This document shows positions 54,917 to 64,000 of a DNA stretch of 64,000 nucleotides, one piece after another. The notes below the pieces were generated by a model. That model had not been told where the DNA came from, made no database searches, and saw nothing but the letters and a program-made list of their open reading frames with translations. A program made the translations under genes and the position numbers. Each line of letters starts with the position of its first letter. Within the stretch, counting starts at the first letter, position 1. Source of the DNA: Anagrus nilaparvatae (taxonomy: Eukaryota > Arthropoda > Insecta > Hymenoptera > Mymaridae); NCBI GenBank assembly GCA_022575985.1, contig JAKSXM010000269.1, forward strand, positions 3,410,001 to 3,474,000. The letters run 5' to 3'.

Positions 54917-57126
54917 AAGGAGATAAAAAACTGTTGTCCGATAGATCATCAGTCAGAGGGACCAACGGGCGTGAGTTAAGACAAACCTTGACTTGTTTAA
55001 GCAACGTGTAAAATTCTTCGAAGGTTAGCTGACGATCGCCAAACACCATTCGAATGTGATGCTTCACTGACTTTACCGCCGCTTCCCAGATTCCGCCCAA
55101 AAGAGAGTTAAATTTCCAGGTTGTACTTTCGTTTGCCAAAGAACCCACAAGGTTATTCATGTACTCAGAAGAAGCTTCATACATTTCCTTGAGAATCCTA
55201 TTGGCTCCTACAAAGGTAGTCCCCTGATCACTTAACAACTCAGAACATTGTCCTCTACTTGACGTGAATCTCCGGAAGGCAGCAATAAAGTCTTGATAGA
55301 GTAGCCAGTGACTAGCTCTAAGTGAACTGATTTTGTGTTCATACACACAAAAACAGCTATATAAGACTTATAAAGTGACTTGTGAGCACCGTGACCTTTA
55401 AATCTAAGGGTGTCAAAAGGATCTGCATAGTTCACTCCACTTACTCTAAAGGGCTTATCAGGGCGAGTGACTCTGCAAGCTGGGAGTATGCCCATTTTTT
55501 GATTCAATGTGTTAGACTTGTATCTATTACAAGCATTACATTTGTGAATTCTACTTCTTACCAAATTTCTACCTTTAACCTCCCAGAATTCTTGCCTTAA
55601 AGCTGAAAGTGTCAGACGTAAACCACTATGCAACGTTTTTTCATGAATAAAATCAACCAAATGTTTTGAGAACGAACATTTACTTGGCAAGATCCAAGGG
55701 TGTTTTTGGTCATAATCAAGTAAGGACAGATGAATACGACCACCTAAACGAAGCAAATTCTGGTCAAAAAATGGATCTAGACGACGTCGTCTAGAAAAAA
55801 AAAACATAAAATTAATTTCTAATAATAATAAACTGGATAACTTGAATTTACGTATTCAAGTTATCCAGTTTTTTATTATTAGAAATTAATTTTATGTCTT
55901 TTTTGAAGTAACTTTCTTGTACTAAATAGGTCCATAGCATTATAGCTCTTACTAGTTCCTGAACTGAAACCAGTTTGCAGAAACCTAAATAGTATTTTAC
56001 ACTAAACCAATGACTATTGAAAATATTAGAAGTTTGTTTCAACTTATTTTTGCTTTTCACTAGTAATTTATCTACAAATCTAATTACATAGGATGTGATC
56101 CTTAGAAGTTTGAGTAAAGAAGAGTACCTATCGACCAAGACCCAAATAACTACTTTTTCAGGTTCTTTGTGGTTCTCGGCATGACAATCTACATTTAATA
56201 TATTAACGGACTTACTCAAGATACTATTCTGTAAGTCTGTTGGTTTTTTGACCATTATTTCCCCTTTCCACCAAAGAGTAAAGGCTTGCAACTGTTCTGG
56301 AGGTAAACCTCTGGACACGCAATCAGCAGGATTGTCATTGGACCTAACATGAGACCAAAATGCCTCAGGGAGCAAAGTTTGAATATCTGAACATCTGTGT
56401 TTAATAAATCTCTCCCATTGAGAAAGACTTTAGCCAATATAATACGTCAGTAGAGTCAGAAAATAAGTATATTTTAACCTCATCAAGTTTTAAGGTCTAA
56501 GCACTTTCACAGTTAATTTTGTCAATAAATGTGCAGCATTCAACTCTAACTTTGGTATAGTTAAAATTGGCTTTAAAGGGGCAACCTTAGATTTAGCCTG
56601 TAGCAAGTGCACAGTGCTCTTCCTGTGTAGCGTAATTTTTAAATATAAGTATACAGGCACCGTATGCTTTATCAAGCATCTGCAAATCCATATATTCATA
56701 CCTAGCTCCCGGGACATATTTTAGCCACCTAGAAATTTTAATTGTTTTAACAGCAGGAAGGTTAGCATACCAACTCTTAAACTCATCTTTCAAAGAGTCA
56801 GGCAATTTCGTGTCCCAATCAATTTTAGGATTTTTGGTTTTCCATAGTTTCTAAAGGAACATTTTTGCTGTAACAACCACTGGTGCGAGCCATCCAAGTG
56901 GGTCATATAATTTAGCTATTGCAGAAAGTACCTGCCTCTTTGTAAGATCAGTTTTTAGTTGGTCTAACTGAAAATCAAATGTAAAATGATCGGTGTTAGG
57001 ACAGCAATTCAAGCCTAGCAAATTAAAACAAGAGTTATCCAACTTTGTTTCAGCGCGAATTGCAACAGGAAATTTTAAAAACGCAGGATCGTTTTCCATC
57101 CACTTATGTAATAAGAAACCACCCAA
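54906..57126 (-). pseudogene. BEL/Pao retrotransposon pol, decayed (RT end to integrase)
   Basis: Order on the minus strand: RT-RNase H linker with LYDPLGWLAPVVVTAKMFL (57126-56851); RNase H-like part (56805-56490, ILTIPKLELNAAHLLTKL); WSHVRSNDNPADCVSRGL (about 56370-56310); integrase zinc motif HEKTLH...CNAC (about 55700-55520); and the DDE core (55480-54906). The second Asp (LSDQGTTFVGANR) and the Glu (GGIWEAAVKSVK) are present, but the first catalytic Asp of the usual GVDYAGP motif is Asn (GVNYADP). Frameshifts, stops and a palindrome at 55776-55905 break it. Gag, protease and the RT active site are missing. Confidence 0.9.
55776..55905. repeat. 20-bp perfect palindrome next to a 110-bp hairpin inside BEL pol
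   Basis: TCTAGACGACGTCGTCTAGA (55776-55795) is a perfect palindrome. Directly after it, 55796-55847 and 55854-55905 are inverse copies (CTGGATAACTTGAAT/ATTCAAGTTATCCAG at the tip, loop TTACGT). The right half continues the BEL reading frame (ESYFKKD...), so the left half looks like a local inverted duplication. Confidence 0.7.
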
Positions 57127-58284
57127 TTTGCAAATTTGTATTAGATCGACTTGTTTTAATGAAATTTAAACAATTTAGCAGAAAAGATTTAAAAAAAAAA
57201 ATTTTTAGGTTATGTAGTTTTTTTTTTAAATACTATAACCTCTTCAGAAATTCTTACTCAAACATTTAGCTCCACACTCCTTAATATAATTTCAAGTTAA
57301 ATAACAATTGAAACAATATATTTTTAAGTTAAATTTAATAAAAGGACTTTAATATTTACTTTTATGTGAATCAAAATAGTTTAACGATATTAAACATGTA
57401 GCATAAATAATAAAAAAATTTATTTAATATAATTATAATTTTAAAACAGATGCTATAAAATTAATAATTGATTTAAAAGCATCTGTTATTATAGTTTAAT
57501 TTAAACAATATAAAAAAAGTAAATATATTATGTTATACATAAATTAGACTTATCTTTATTTTTTTAAAAGCTAGCAGCTGACAAAATTGTGTATCTGGAG
57601 GTGGCTGCCTTCAATGAAAATATTTTCTTGCGTTTCTATTGAATGCGCGTAGACTAAAGCATGATGTTCTCTTTCTGCTTCGTTTGCCCCTCTCGATCTT
57701 CTTATGCATGAAGGCGCTCTTAATAATGGCGGTAGTCCGATGAAAAACTTGTTGAAGAAATGCGCGCGCCGACCCGGTAAAGATGTCGAAGAAGAATAAG
57801 TACAAATCCAAGTTTTTATGATTATTTGGGGGGGGGGGTTGTAAAAACCCCAAAATCTATCTTCTGTTTTAGTAATGACATCACTATTATGTAAATTATA
57901 GCATGATGTCTTCTTTTTTTTTGTAGAAAAACTGCCACTTATTTTTCAATTATTATTTTTTTTAAAATTGCTTGACACAATTAAAAAAAAAAATTTTTTG
58001 ACAGCACAAGCCCTTTAATTTTGCAATTAATATTGTCACTTTAGCATTTAAAAATTGAGAATAATTCTTATTTAAAAAATTTAAATTATTCTGTGCACCG
58101 CTTTTTGAGAATAAAAATTAAAAAGAAACTAACACCACACCTCCATACAAAATAATACTGTTTGATGTAAAATTTGCGCAATTCACCATCTTGAATATAA
58201 TTCGAAGCACATGTTTTTTACGATGATAATCTCTCACTAAAAATCACTTTTTTCCAAGTCGCAGGTTCATTCTGGAATGCCAAA
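57127..58284. other. No recognisable gene
   Basis: AT-rich DNA with a GC-richer stretch at about 57600-57790 and a G10 run near 57828. The open frame 57611-57853 (minus) over that stretch has no recognisable motif. Confidence 0.4.
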
Positions 58285-58444
58285 TGTTTAATGATGGATA
58301 GGATGGTGATGGTAAAAGTGTTAATTAATATCGCACTAATTATAATATAACTTTATTAAAGAGCTATTGCTCGCTTGCGAACTTGCGGAGCACTGAGGCT
58401 CGGCGAAAATATACGTATAAAATTAAGGGGGGAGCTCACCAACA
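58285..58444 (+). repeat. Dispersed 160-bp repeat, copy 2 (TG...CA ends)
   Basis: Same sequence as 51959-52125 with a 7-base deletion near the middle and about ten substitutions: TGTTTAATGATGGATAGGAT at the left, GGGGAGCTCACCAACA at the right. Confidence 0.6.
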
Positions 58445-58499
58445 TATATACAACTTTATCTACATATATATACATAACAATTGCCAATTTATTTTAAAT

Positions 58500-58761
58500 T
58501 GGTACACACTAAACCTAAAAGAATTTTTTGTTACCCAGAAAAGAATTAATGTTTATTTAATTTTTTGGGGATGAATTACTTTGAGGTTTCCAATCTTTTA
58601 AACAAAATTATTTTTGTTTTAATTCTATTCGTAAAAAATTGAATTAAAAATAATTTTGTTTAAAAGATTGGAAACCTCAAAATAATTCCTCCCTAAAGAA
58701 ATAAACAAACATTAATTCTTTTTTGGCTAACCGAAAATTCTTTTAGGTTTGGTGTGTATGC
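58500..58761. mobile_element. Fold-back MITE-like element (about 262 bp)
   Basis: The left arm begins GGTACACACTAAACCTAAAA and the right arm ends with its near-inverse (TTTTAGGTTTGGTGTGTATG). The ~125-bp arms include GAGGTTTCCAATCTTTTAAA on both sides and flank a short loop (CTATTCGTAAAAAATTG) near 58625-58641. Confidence 0.75.
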
Positions 58762-59489
58762 CGATAATCTATTTAAGAGATATGAAAATTTAAAGTCAGA
58801 GTCCCGATTTAAGATTTTTTTATAAATACTAATTTTAAACGTCATCTTCACAGAGCCATATCTCGACAGCTGAAGCAGAAGAACGAGTAAAGAATTTTTG
58901 AAAACTAGGTACTTGTAAAACTCGTTTTAGTTGAAAATTAGAAATTTGGCAGAAATTTAAAAATTGGTCATTTTTGGCCGAATATGGCCATTTAATTGAA
59001 TAATCACAATCTGACTTAGAATTTAGAAACAAATTGGCTTCCCGAAAAGTTCACACTCACCTTGTAAATACTATAATATAAATAACAAAAATTTTAAATA
59101 TTCTTAAATAATACCATTGTCAATACCATCAATCCCAAAAGCAGTATTTGAAAAAAATAGTTCCGTAGCTCTTGACTTTTCTATGTTGCAAATGCGATGT
59201 TGATTTATGGAAAGTTGTTTATTAAATTTAAAAATTAATATATAAAATTTATTATGGAAATTTTTAACCAAAAATAAAAATTGAAAATAATAAATTTATA
59301 TATATTAATTAAAATTTTTAATGTATATTTTTACTTTAAATTTACAATTTTAACTTCTTTATTCATGAATCTTGTTTTCGTATTGTTTTTGGACTTATAA
59401 TGATAAAGAAATAAAACAAAAATAAAATAAAAAAATTTTTTTTAAATTTTAATTTAAAAATTATTTTAATTTTTATTTTTTTAATTATA
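58762..59489. other. No recognisable gene
   Basis: AT-rich with an ATATGGCCAT box near 58983 recalling the GGCCAT boxes of the 49310 repeat. The open frame at 58835-59032 (minus) has no recognisable motif. Confidence 0.35.
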
Positions 59490-59757
59490 AACCTCGTTTA
59501 CGTATTTTTTTTGGACTTTAGGAAGGAGGTGTGGCCTTTTTGGGTTTTTGTTTAATTTTGGAGGGGTATAAATAATGATTTTGTACAATAAAAACAAAAA
59601 ATTTTTTATTATATATCTATTATTTTCAATCTATTGACCAGTACTGGGCTTAAAAAATTTTTTTTTTAAATTATGTTCAAACGTCAACATAATGGCCATA
59701 ATATGACCATAATTTATGGCCATTTTATAGTCAAATTTTTTCACAGGGTATCTAAAA
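59490..59757 (-). repeat. Dispersed repeat, inverse copy of 49310-49540
   Basis: Reads, inverted, the same block order: CGAGGTTTATAAT end at about 59490, ACGTCAACATAATGGCC, ATGGCCATTTTATAG and TTTTCACAGGG at 59757. An insertion of ~60 bp distinguishes it from the other copy. Confidence 0.65.
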
Positions 59758-60020
59758 TTTTTTTATTAAATGCAAAACATTATATTAATTATTTATTTAT
59801 TTATTTATTAAATAATATATGTGTATAATATACAGTTTATAACCTGTTGTAACCATACGCCTTTAGTTTAATTTGTGACATACACAAACACAAACACAAA
59901 CACTTGCAAAACGTTGATGAAAAAGTGGGGGTTAATTTTCATTCAACTCGCTTTCATCAAGGTAGAACCTCGCTAACATCGAGTCACATTACCATGCGAG
60001 AAACTAGGTGGCTAACATGC

Positions 60021-63014
60021 CTAAACTAAAGAGGTACTAACTAACGCCGTGTCTCGATTCCTGATCAGGAGGATTCCCATAAATATAATAAGTATGATAC
60101 TCCGTAGCATTTCCGGGACCACCGTCTCCGGCCTCCAAATCGGGAAGGGCGGGCGCCCCTCCGAGTAGCGAACACATTCGAAGAATGTGTGCTCTACTGT
60201 ATCATCCACGCCCGGACAGTGCAAGCACTCCTTTGTTGCCACCTTATGCCAATGCTTCAACATGACACGGAAATACCCGTGTCCGGTTAAGAACTGGGTA
60301 AGGTAGAAATCCACCTCCCCATGCTGTCGTCCCATCCATGCCTGCAGGTCTGAGATCAGTCTGCGCGTCCATAGGGCATTTTTCTCTTGGTTCTTTTTCC
60401 ATCGTTTATTCCATGCTTTCATAGAGTTGAAGCGGGCGCGAGTGGAAGCCACTTCGCGCTCATCTACGCTCTCGTAGATGAATTTCCGCTCCAACGCTAG
60501 CAGGTCGATGGGTATCACCGAAGCAACAACCTGGATCGCCTCTAGAGATACCGTGTGGTATCCGCAGGCGATCCTCACTGCCGCTTGCCTCTGTACAGAC
60601 GATATTTTTCGCCTGTACTTGGCAGTTTCTGTGGTCTTCGCCCAGACTTCTGATCCGTAGAGCAGGACAGAGTTGACGACTGACATCAGGAGCCTTCGTT
60701 TCCCTGGTTTGGGTCCCCCAATGTTGGCCATGAGCCTTGACAGGGAGGATGCGGCCGACGCTGCCTTTTCACACGACCTCTGAAATTGCTCCCAGAAGGT
60801 CAGCTTGTTATCAAGCTGAACTCCCAGGTATTTCACCGATGTTCTGGTTCGGATCGTGTGAGGGTTTCCGCCGTCGTCGATAATTACATCGAAGTCGGTG
60901 GGAACCCTTCGACGAGTCAGCAGTACGATCTCCGTTTTTGGGATCGCAAGCTGGAGCCCGTGATCGCCCATCCAGAGGTTGATCCGTCTCATGACTAGAT
61001 TTAACCTCTCCTGGGTCTCTTCCATGTCCCTGCCAGTTATGGTTAGGGCCACGTCGTCGGCGTACCCGATCAGGGAAACTCCTTCCGGGAGGTGGACGCG
61101 CAACAAGCCATCGTAAAAGGCATTCCACAGATCAGGTCCGAGAACCGAACCTTGCGCGATGCCTGCACTCAGAACCCTTTCACGCCTTCCGTCGAGCGTG
61201 TCGTAGAGCAGTCTCCGGTCCCGCAGGTAATCCTTTAGTACGTTACCCAGATACCTGGGTATCCGGAAATCGTACTCGAGGGACCGGATCATGTCATCCC
61301 ACCTGGCCGAGTTGAAAGCGTTTTTGACGTCCAGCGTTACCAGAAGGACGTCCCTGCGAATTGCAGGCCGCTTTTCCCTCTCAGCCTCTACGGTATCCAC
61401 GACACGCCGAATGGCGTCTATCGTGGAATGCCCTTCACGAAAACCATGCTGCTCCTCAGAGAGACCACCGCCCTCCTCGATTGCCCTTCTGAGCCTTGCC
61501 CGGAGCAAGCTCTCCATCACCTTACCAATGGTATTTAACATACACAAAGGTCTGTAAGATGATGGAGAGTCCGGGGCTCCCCCCTTGCCCTTGTTCAAGA
61601 GCACGAGACGTGCCACCTTCCACTGCTTTGGAAACACTCCAGCCACCAAACAAGCATTGAACATGCTTAGCAGGATACCAGGGATTACTTTGACCGCTCT
61701 TTTGAGCACTTCCGCCGGTATCCCGTCCGGCCCCGGCGCCTTGCCATTTTTCATGGCCTTTATGGCCTTGACCATCTCGCCTTCGCTGAACAGCGGCACT
61801 TCCTCCCTGGGTATCACCTCAACCGGGTTTTCCCGGATGGGCCTTTCAGGGAAGAGAGCACCGACGATCCGTTCAGTCGACGCCGCGTCCATCATGTTGT
61901 CGGACCCCCGGTTCAATTTGCCCATTACGACTTTGTAACCTAGGCCCCAGGGGTCCTTGTTTACTTCTTCGCGTAATGAGCGCAGACATCCAGCCTTGCT
62001 TTGGCGGATGGCCTTGGCCAGCCGGTGTTTGGCGTCCTTGTGTTCCTGCGAAAGCAAAGCAGCCTCAGGTCTGTCCCGTGCTCTTTGCGCCCTTCGTCGC
62101 GTCCTATGGCATTCCTTTCGGAGCTCAGCTATTTCGGGATTCCACCAGTACACTGGCTTTCTCCCTTTCCAGGGCCTACGGCGAGGCATCGAGGCATCAC
62201 AAGCCCCACGTAATAGAGACGTTACTTTCTTAACTAAGATTTCAGCCTCGTGGGGACTTGTAGCCCCTCCATGCCAAGCGGGGATGGACGCTGACTCGAT
62301 TCGAAGATACTCCTCGAATCTGTCTTCGTCCATCTTTGAGACGTTCCAGCCCAGAGGACGCCTCCTGTACGGAGGACGTTGTGAGGCCCCTTCCAATACC
62401 CGGAAGGCGATGTAATGGTGATCACTACCATTGTATTGATCATCCATCACCCTCCAGTCGCCTATTTTCCCAGACGCAGCTTCTGTAGAGAAGGTTATGT
62501 CCGGTATAGAGGCACCCCACCCTGCCCTCTCGTAGGTGGGCTTGTTGCCTCTATTCTGGACCACTAGTTTGCATCTAGTGGCCATTTCGAGCACCATTCG
62601 TCCCCTGGGGTTGGTCGTTGGCATGCCCCATTCCAAGGCCCTGGCGTTGAAGTCTCCACCAAGGATGACGCCACCAGTCGCCGTTCGGATCGTGCTCTCG
62701 ATGCTGGCCAACTTTGTAGCCAGCTCTTGCGAGCTGTCGTTTGGCGACAGATAACAACTTATATAAGTTATCTCCCCACACTTGGCCCAAACGTGGCAAT
62801 TTCCTTTCCCTTTTTGGGTAAGGGACGTTTGGGCTCTACCTCGAAGCCATATGGCGCAGCAGTCGGTGTCATCGGAAAGCCAGTACTTGTGGTTCATGTT
62901 GTAAGATTGCTCGCTTAGTAAGAGGATGTTTGAATCCTCTTCGCGAGCAATCTGATCCAACAATGCACCAGCTTCCCGAGCGTGTCTCATGTTTCCTTGG
63001 AGAACCTGAATCAT
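60021..63014 (-). CDS. R1-clade LINE 3 pol: endonuclease-reverse transcriptase, intact frame
   Basis: An uninterrupted 997-codon frame from the ATG at 63014. It would nick chromosomal DNA and reverse-transcribe element RNA at the nick. The N-terminal APE endonuclease has QGNM, LLLSEQ, GDFNARALEWGM, IPDITF and SDHHYI. The RT has GKAPGPDGIPAEVLK, SSYRPLCMLNTIGK, HGFREGHST, LDVKNAFNSARW, GSVLGP and GYADDVAL with catalytic YADD (about 61050-61070). The C-terminal zinc motif is CLHCPGVDDTVEHTFFEC (CX2CX8HX4C). The start is chosen at the ATGA overlap with gag; codons upstream of 63014 to 63101 are gag out of frame. Only the last ~26 codons (after EMLRS) look unlike LINE 2. GC content is far above the flanks. 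It may be a young copy, but its 5' truncation argues against activity. Confidence 0.9.
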   Translation of the reverse strand: MIQVLQGNMRHAREAGALLDQIAREEDSNILLLSEQSYNMNHKYWLSDDTDCCAIWLRGRAQTSLTQKGKGNCHVWAKCGEITYISCYLSPNDSSQELATKLASIESTIRTATGGVILGGDFNARALEWGMPTTNPRGRMVLEMATRCKLVVQNRGNKPTYERAGWGASIPDITFSTEAASGKIGDWRVMDDQYNGSDHHYIAFRVLEGASQRPPYRRRPLGWNVSKMDEDRFEEYLRIESASIPAWHGGATSPHEAEILVKKVTSLLRGACDASMPRRRPWKGRKPVYWWNPEIAELRKECHRTRRRAQRARDRPEAALLSQEHKDAKHRLAKAIRQSKAGCLRSLREEVNKDPWGLGYKVVMGKLNRGSDNMMDAASTERIVGALFPERPIRENPVEVIPREEVPLFSEGEMVKAIKAMKNGKAPGPDGIPAEVLKRAVKVIPGILLSMFNACLVAGVFPKQWKVARLVLLNKGKGGAPDSPSSYRPLCMLNTIGKVMESLLRARLRRAIEEGGGLSEEQHGFREGHSTIDAIRRVVDTVEAEREKRPAIRRDVLLVTLDVKNAFNSARWDDMIRSLEYDFRIPRYLGNVLKDYLRDRRLLYDTLDGRRERVLSAGIAQGSVLGPDLWNAFYDGLLRVHLPEGVSLIGYADDVALTITGRDMEETQERLNLVMRRINLWMGDHGLQLAIPKTEIVLLTRRRVPTDFDVIIDDGGNPHTIRTRTSVKYLGVQLDNKLTFWEQFQRSCEKAASAASSLSRLMANIGGPKPGKRRLLMSVVNSVLLYGSEVWAKTTETAKYRRKISSVQRQAAVRIACGYHTVSLEAIQVVASVIPIDLLALERKFIYESVDEREVASTRARFNSMKAWNKRWKKNQEKNALWTRRLISDLQAWMGRQHGEVDFYLTQFLTGHGYFRVMLKHWHKVATKECLHCPGVDDTVEHTFFECVRYSEGRPPFPIWRPETVVPEMLRSIILIIFMGILLIRNRDTALVSTSLV

Positions 63015-63540
63015 TTCCGATGACACCTGTTTCTCGCCACAGTCAGAGCCTCCCGGTAACTGGGGCAGTTTCCCTGTCCAGGATAGTGCTCCGTGGAGCA
63101 CTTATCCTTTCTGGTCTTGCAGAGGAAGCACTCGGGCTTTTCCTTGCTGCACTCTGTTCTCTTATGGCCATCTTCGCCACACTTGAGACACGCCTTACTT
63201 CTGTCTAGGCCTTTGCAGACATACTGGCTATGGCCATAGCCCAGACATTTGTAGCAACGCCTTACGTCTGCACGAAGGCGCACTCTACTCGACACCCAGC
63301 CAATCTGGATTTTGCCCTTTTTAGCCAGGCGTAGAGCGTCTGCTTCCAGGAGGTCAACAACGGCCATATGGCTGGTTGTCCCTTTCGTTTTGAAAATGAT
63401 GACTTCAAGTAGGTCACCATTTTCCATGCCAATAGCCTTGGCAACGGCCTCCTGTATCTCCTGCTCCTTCGTGACTCCATCCAAGTCTCGAACTTCAAGC
63501 TTGAGCATTGGAATCAGATCACGAACATTCGATTCAGGGT
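60099..63540 (-). mobile_element. R1-clade LINE 3, 5'-truncated copy flanked by a 13-bp direct repeat
   Basis: TAATAAGTATGAT occurs at 60086-60098 and 63540-63552, exactly at the point where gag homology ends on one side and where pol stops resembling LINE 2 on the other. It may be a target-site duplication of a copy truncated at both ends. Alternatively, the element continues to about 59880 (a GC-richer segment ending in TTTGTG repeats on the minus strand) and the repeat arose at the 5' junction. Confidence 0.6.
63011..63540 (-). pseudogene. R1-clade LINE 3 gag (ORF1), 5'-truncated
   Basis: The frame is open from about 63540 (PESNVRDLIPMLKLEVRDLD, matching the internal gag of LINE 2) to the TGA at 63011-63013, so the N-terminal part is missing. 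It contains three intact zinc knuckles: CYKCLGYGHSQYVC, CLKCGEDGHKRTEC and CFLCKTRKDKCSTEHYPGQG. Its stop overlaps the pol start in ATGA, which suggests termination-reinitiation as known for related R1-clade elements such as SART1. The protein would be an RNA-binding nucleocapsid-like factor. Confidence 0.85.
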
Positions 63541-63552
63541 AATAAGTATGAT

Positions 63553-64000
63553 TATTGTTAGGATATAACCTTCTTCTTTCTGCTCAACATCTATAAACTT
63601 ATACATTTATTAACATATTTTTTTCTATTAAATATTTTTTAAAATTATTTATTCTTTTTGTGAATTTGTATATAATTGTAATTTAATTATTTATCCTATT
63701 GAATATGTATGTACATAATATTGACATATGTTGAATAAATGTAATATATTTTGTGATTGCAAATAAAGTACCAGAATAATAATAATAATATAATTATAAT
63801 TATATTTATACATGGTTGTATGCAGTTTAAAGATGTGTTAGTCAACATTAGTCAAATTTAAATTTTTAAAAATAAAATGAAATATTTGATTTTTCTATTT
63901 TTATTTACATTTTAAACATAAATGAAGTATTTTTTTTATGTTTTTATATAATTTATATTTTATATACTTTACTTAAGTTTAAAATATAAGTAAAAATAGA
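63553..64000. other. No recognisable gene
   Basis: AT-rich flank with simple repeats (AATAATAATAATAATA near 63775-63792). No coding or structural feature is seen. Confidence 0.5.

Noticed and set aside
61291..62799. Multiple long plus-strand open frames
   Set aside because: Shadows of the GC-rich LINE 3 pol on the minus strand.
1..64000. tRNA, rRNA or host protein-coding exons
   Set aside because: No convincing cloverleaf, rRNA-like block, or conserved host protein was seen by eye; a tRNA scan and spliced protein alignment would be needed to exclude short exons.

Overview
The window is AT-rich eukaryotic DNA that, as far as I can read it, is made almost entirely of transposable elements and their debris. 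No host protein-coding gene, rRNA or tRNA is recognisable. R1-clade LINEs, Penelope-like elements, Helitrons, BEL/Pao and Ty3/gypsy-like LTR elements, together with a Transib-like non-autonomous element, suggest an arthropod. An AT-rich insect such as a parasitoid wasp would fit, but that is a guess, because there is no host gene to anchor it.

Layout. 1-1.75 kb: Penelope tail joined to a decayed Helitron Rep/helicase (minus). 1.75-7.8 kb: a 2.66-kb fold-back element (carrying a CR1/L2-like LINE 3' end) inserted in a 170-bp repeat, then an AT-rich tandem array. 9.4-13.8 kb: minisatellite, then one gypsy-like gag split by two solo LTRs. 13.8-18.3 kb: no genes, several palindromes. 18.4-20.4 kb: R1 LINE fragment fused to a Helitron helicase fragment. 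21.7-27.8 kb: a 6.1-kb Helitron/Helentron-like element with internal minisatellite, broken Rep-helicase gene and a nested fold-back. 28.2-33.2 kb: a long, frameshifted R1 LINE (minus) sitting in a minisatellite. 33.7-35.7 kb: Penelope-like element in head-to-head arrangement. 36-38.5 kb: LTR-retrotransposon gag, primer-binding site and LTR (minus). 41.2-43.6 kb: fold-back element and second Penelope-like element. 44-49.2 kb: decayed R1 RT, then gypsy-like gag/pol debris (minus) hit by a Transib-like MITE and by a solo LTR. 49.3-54.9 kb: a large fold-back element with a solo LTR inside, and dispersed repeats. 54.9-57.1 kb: BEL/Pao pol (minus). 58-59.8 kb: repeats. 60.0-63.5 kb: an R1 LINE (minus) with an intact 997-codon pol reading frame and an ATGA gag/pol overlap.

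These genes do not form a cooperating pathway; what connects them is insertion order. Several insertions can be removed on paper at exact target-site duplications so that an interrupted gag frame becomes continuous, which gives relative ages. The most unusual material is a family of long fold-back elements (four members here) with no coding capacity, shared subterminal and core motifs and, in two, ATAT target duplications. One carries the trace of the same LTR insertion in both arms. A second point of interest is a covarying hairpin in both Penelope-like elements that resembles a hammerhead-ribozyme core.
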